Program-made: the position numbers and the translations under genes
NCBI GenBank assembly: GCA_035690065.1
Contig: DASSKW010000028.1
Span: 1-40,061, forward strand
Direction: 5' to 3'
DNA length: 40,061 nucleotides
Source of the DNA: DASSKW01 sp035690065
GTDB lineage: Bacteria; Pseudomonadota; Gammaproteobacteria; Natronospirales; REEB76
The notes under the pieces: model-generated
Told to the model about the DNA's origin: nothing
The model's database searches: none
The model's input: only the letters and a program-made list of their open reading frames with translations
Shown here: positions 39,733 through 40,061 of the stretch, piece after piece
Layout: every line of letters begins with the position of its first letter
Numbering within the stretch: position 1 is the stretch's first letter

Positions 39733-40061
39733 ATGAAAATCCACTTTCGTTCTCCTATTTCGTTCATTGTGCCAATTGCTTCCGTGACACTTATCCTGGG
39801 GTCACTAGGAATTGGTTCCATTGCCGCGGGCAGAACGGAGACCGTAATTGCAGGCATGATCTGCCTTGTCATTCTGTCCAGCCTATATTGGTTTGCGATA
39901 TCGCTAATGATGAAGCCGGCAGTGATAATTAACGACAAGCAATTGCTGGTATGTGGGGTTTTGGGGCGAAAGTATAAGATTGACGAAATCTGGGAATATC
40001 ATCTTGTTATAAATCGCAATTGGATAGGATTTAGGCGCAGTGGCGCACAAGACGTGATTCT
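39733..40061 (+). CDS. Hypothetical membrane protein, N-terminal part
   Basis: The gene runs off the right edge, so only 109 residues are visible. It has two hydrophobic segments close together (about residues 10-30 and 39-58), then AVIINDKQLLVCGVLGRKYKIDEI. This pattern is like the two-helix plus PH-like domain of bacterial membrane proteins (bPH type), a suggestion rather than an assignment. The DNA is AT-richer than mutS. No Shine-Dalgarno is clear before ATG 39733. It starts 68 bases after mutS; the intergenic GCTTA/TAAGC hairpin is too weak to call a terminator. Confidence 0.6.
   Translation, partial: MKIHFRSPISFIVPIASVTLILGSLGIGSIAAGRTETVIAGMICLVILSSLYWFAISLMMKPAVIINDKQLLVCGVLGRKYKIDEIWEYHLVINRNWIGFRRSGAQDVI

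Overview
The window is a GC-rich gammaproteobacterial chromosome segment. Its gene content suggests the Xanthomonadales/Nevskiales/Steroidobacter side of the class, but it carries no 16S or other decisive marker, so that placement is inference. Two conserved backbone blocks frame it. On the right, the minus strand reads pncC-thpR-recA-recX-alaS-lysC-csrA-tRNA-Ser(GCT)-tRNA-Arg(ACG), with mutS divergent on the plus strand. This is the same order as recA-recX-alaS-csrA-serV-argVYZQ in E. coli, with lysC added. On the left edge is the tail of zapE.

Positions 3108-10420 (minus strand) form an aromatic amino-acid catabolism cluster: kynA (tryptophan), a POT-family peptide transporter, hppD, hmgA, fahA and maiA. 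The four tyrosine steps convert 4-hydroxyphenylpyruvate to fumarate and acetoacetate. A small GIY-YIG gene bracketed by inverted REP-like repeats interrupts the cluster. Divergent from kynA (10627-14025, plus) are split E1-alpha, E1-beta and E2 genes of a 2-oxoacid dehydrogenase, most likely pyruvate dehydrogenase. They are followed by a giant NAD-glutamate dehydrogenase and a QEGLA/DUF1704 metallopeptidase-like gene. Together these fit a cell that lives largely on peptides and amino acids: peptide uptake, ring cleavage, deamination of glutamate and entry of 2-oxoacids into central metabolism.

Positions 20744-28233 are accessory. They hold two paralogous exported coiled-coil proteins with matching cysteine pairs, a 1065-residue secreted sortilin/BNR propeller, two unrecognised genes (one possibly GNAT-like) and an exported protein with a glutamine tract. 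A second secreted Asp-box propeller, with a GlyGly-CTERM-like tail, lies at 799-2907.

The most unusual DNA is at 28440-29387. Two tRNA genes each have a near-exact copy of their own 5' end (19 and 21 nt) about 140 bp upstream, just downstream of well-formed promoters. The tRNA-Arg 3' end plus terminator is also duplicated 180 bp downstream. All three intervening stretches are 118-126 bp long and packed with short palindromes. A second unusual feature is a roughly 130-residue in-frame, low-GC insertion in alaS. Coordinates were counted by hand; no database search was run.
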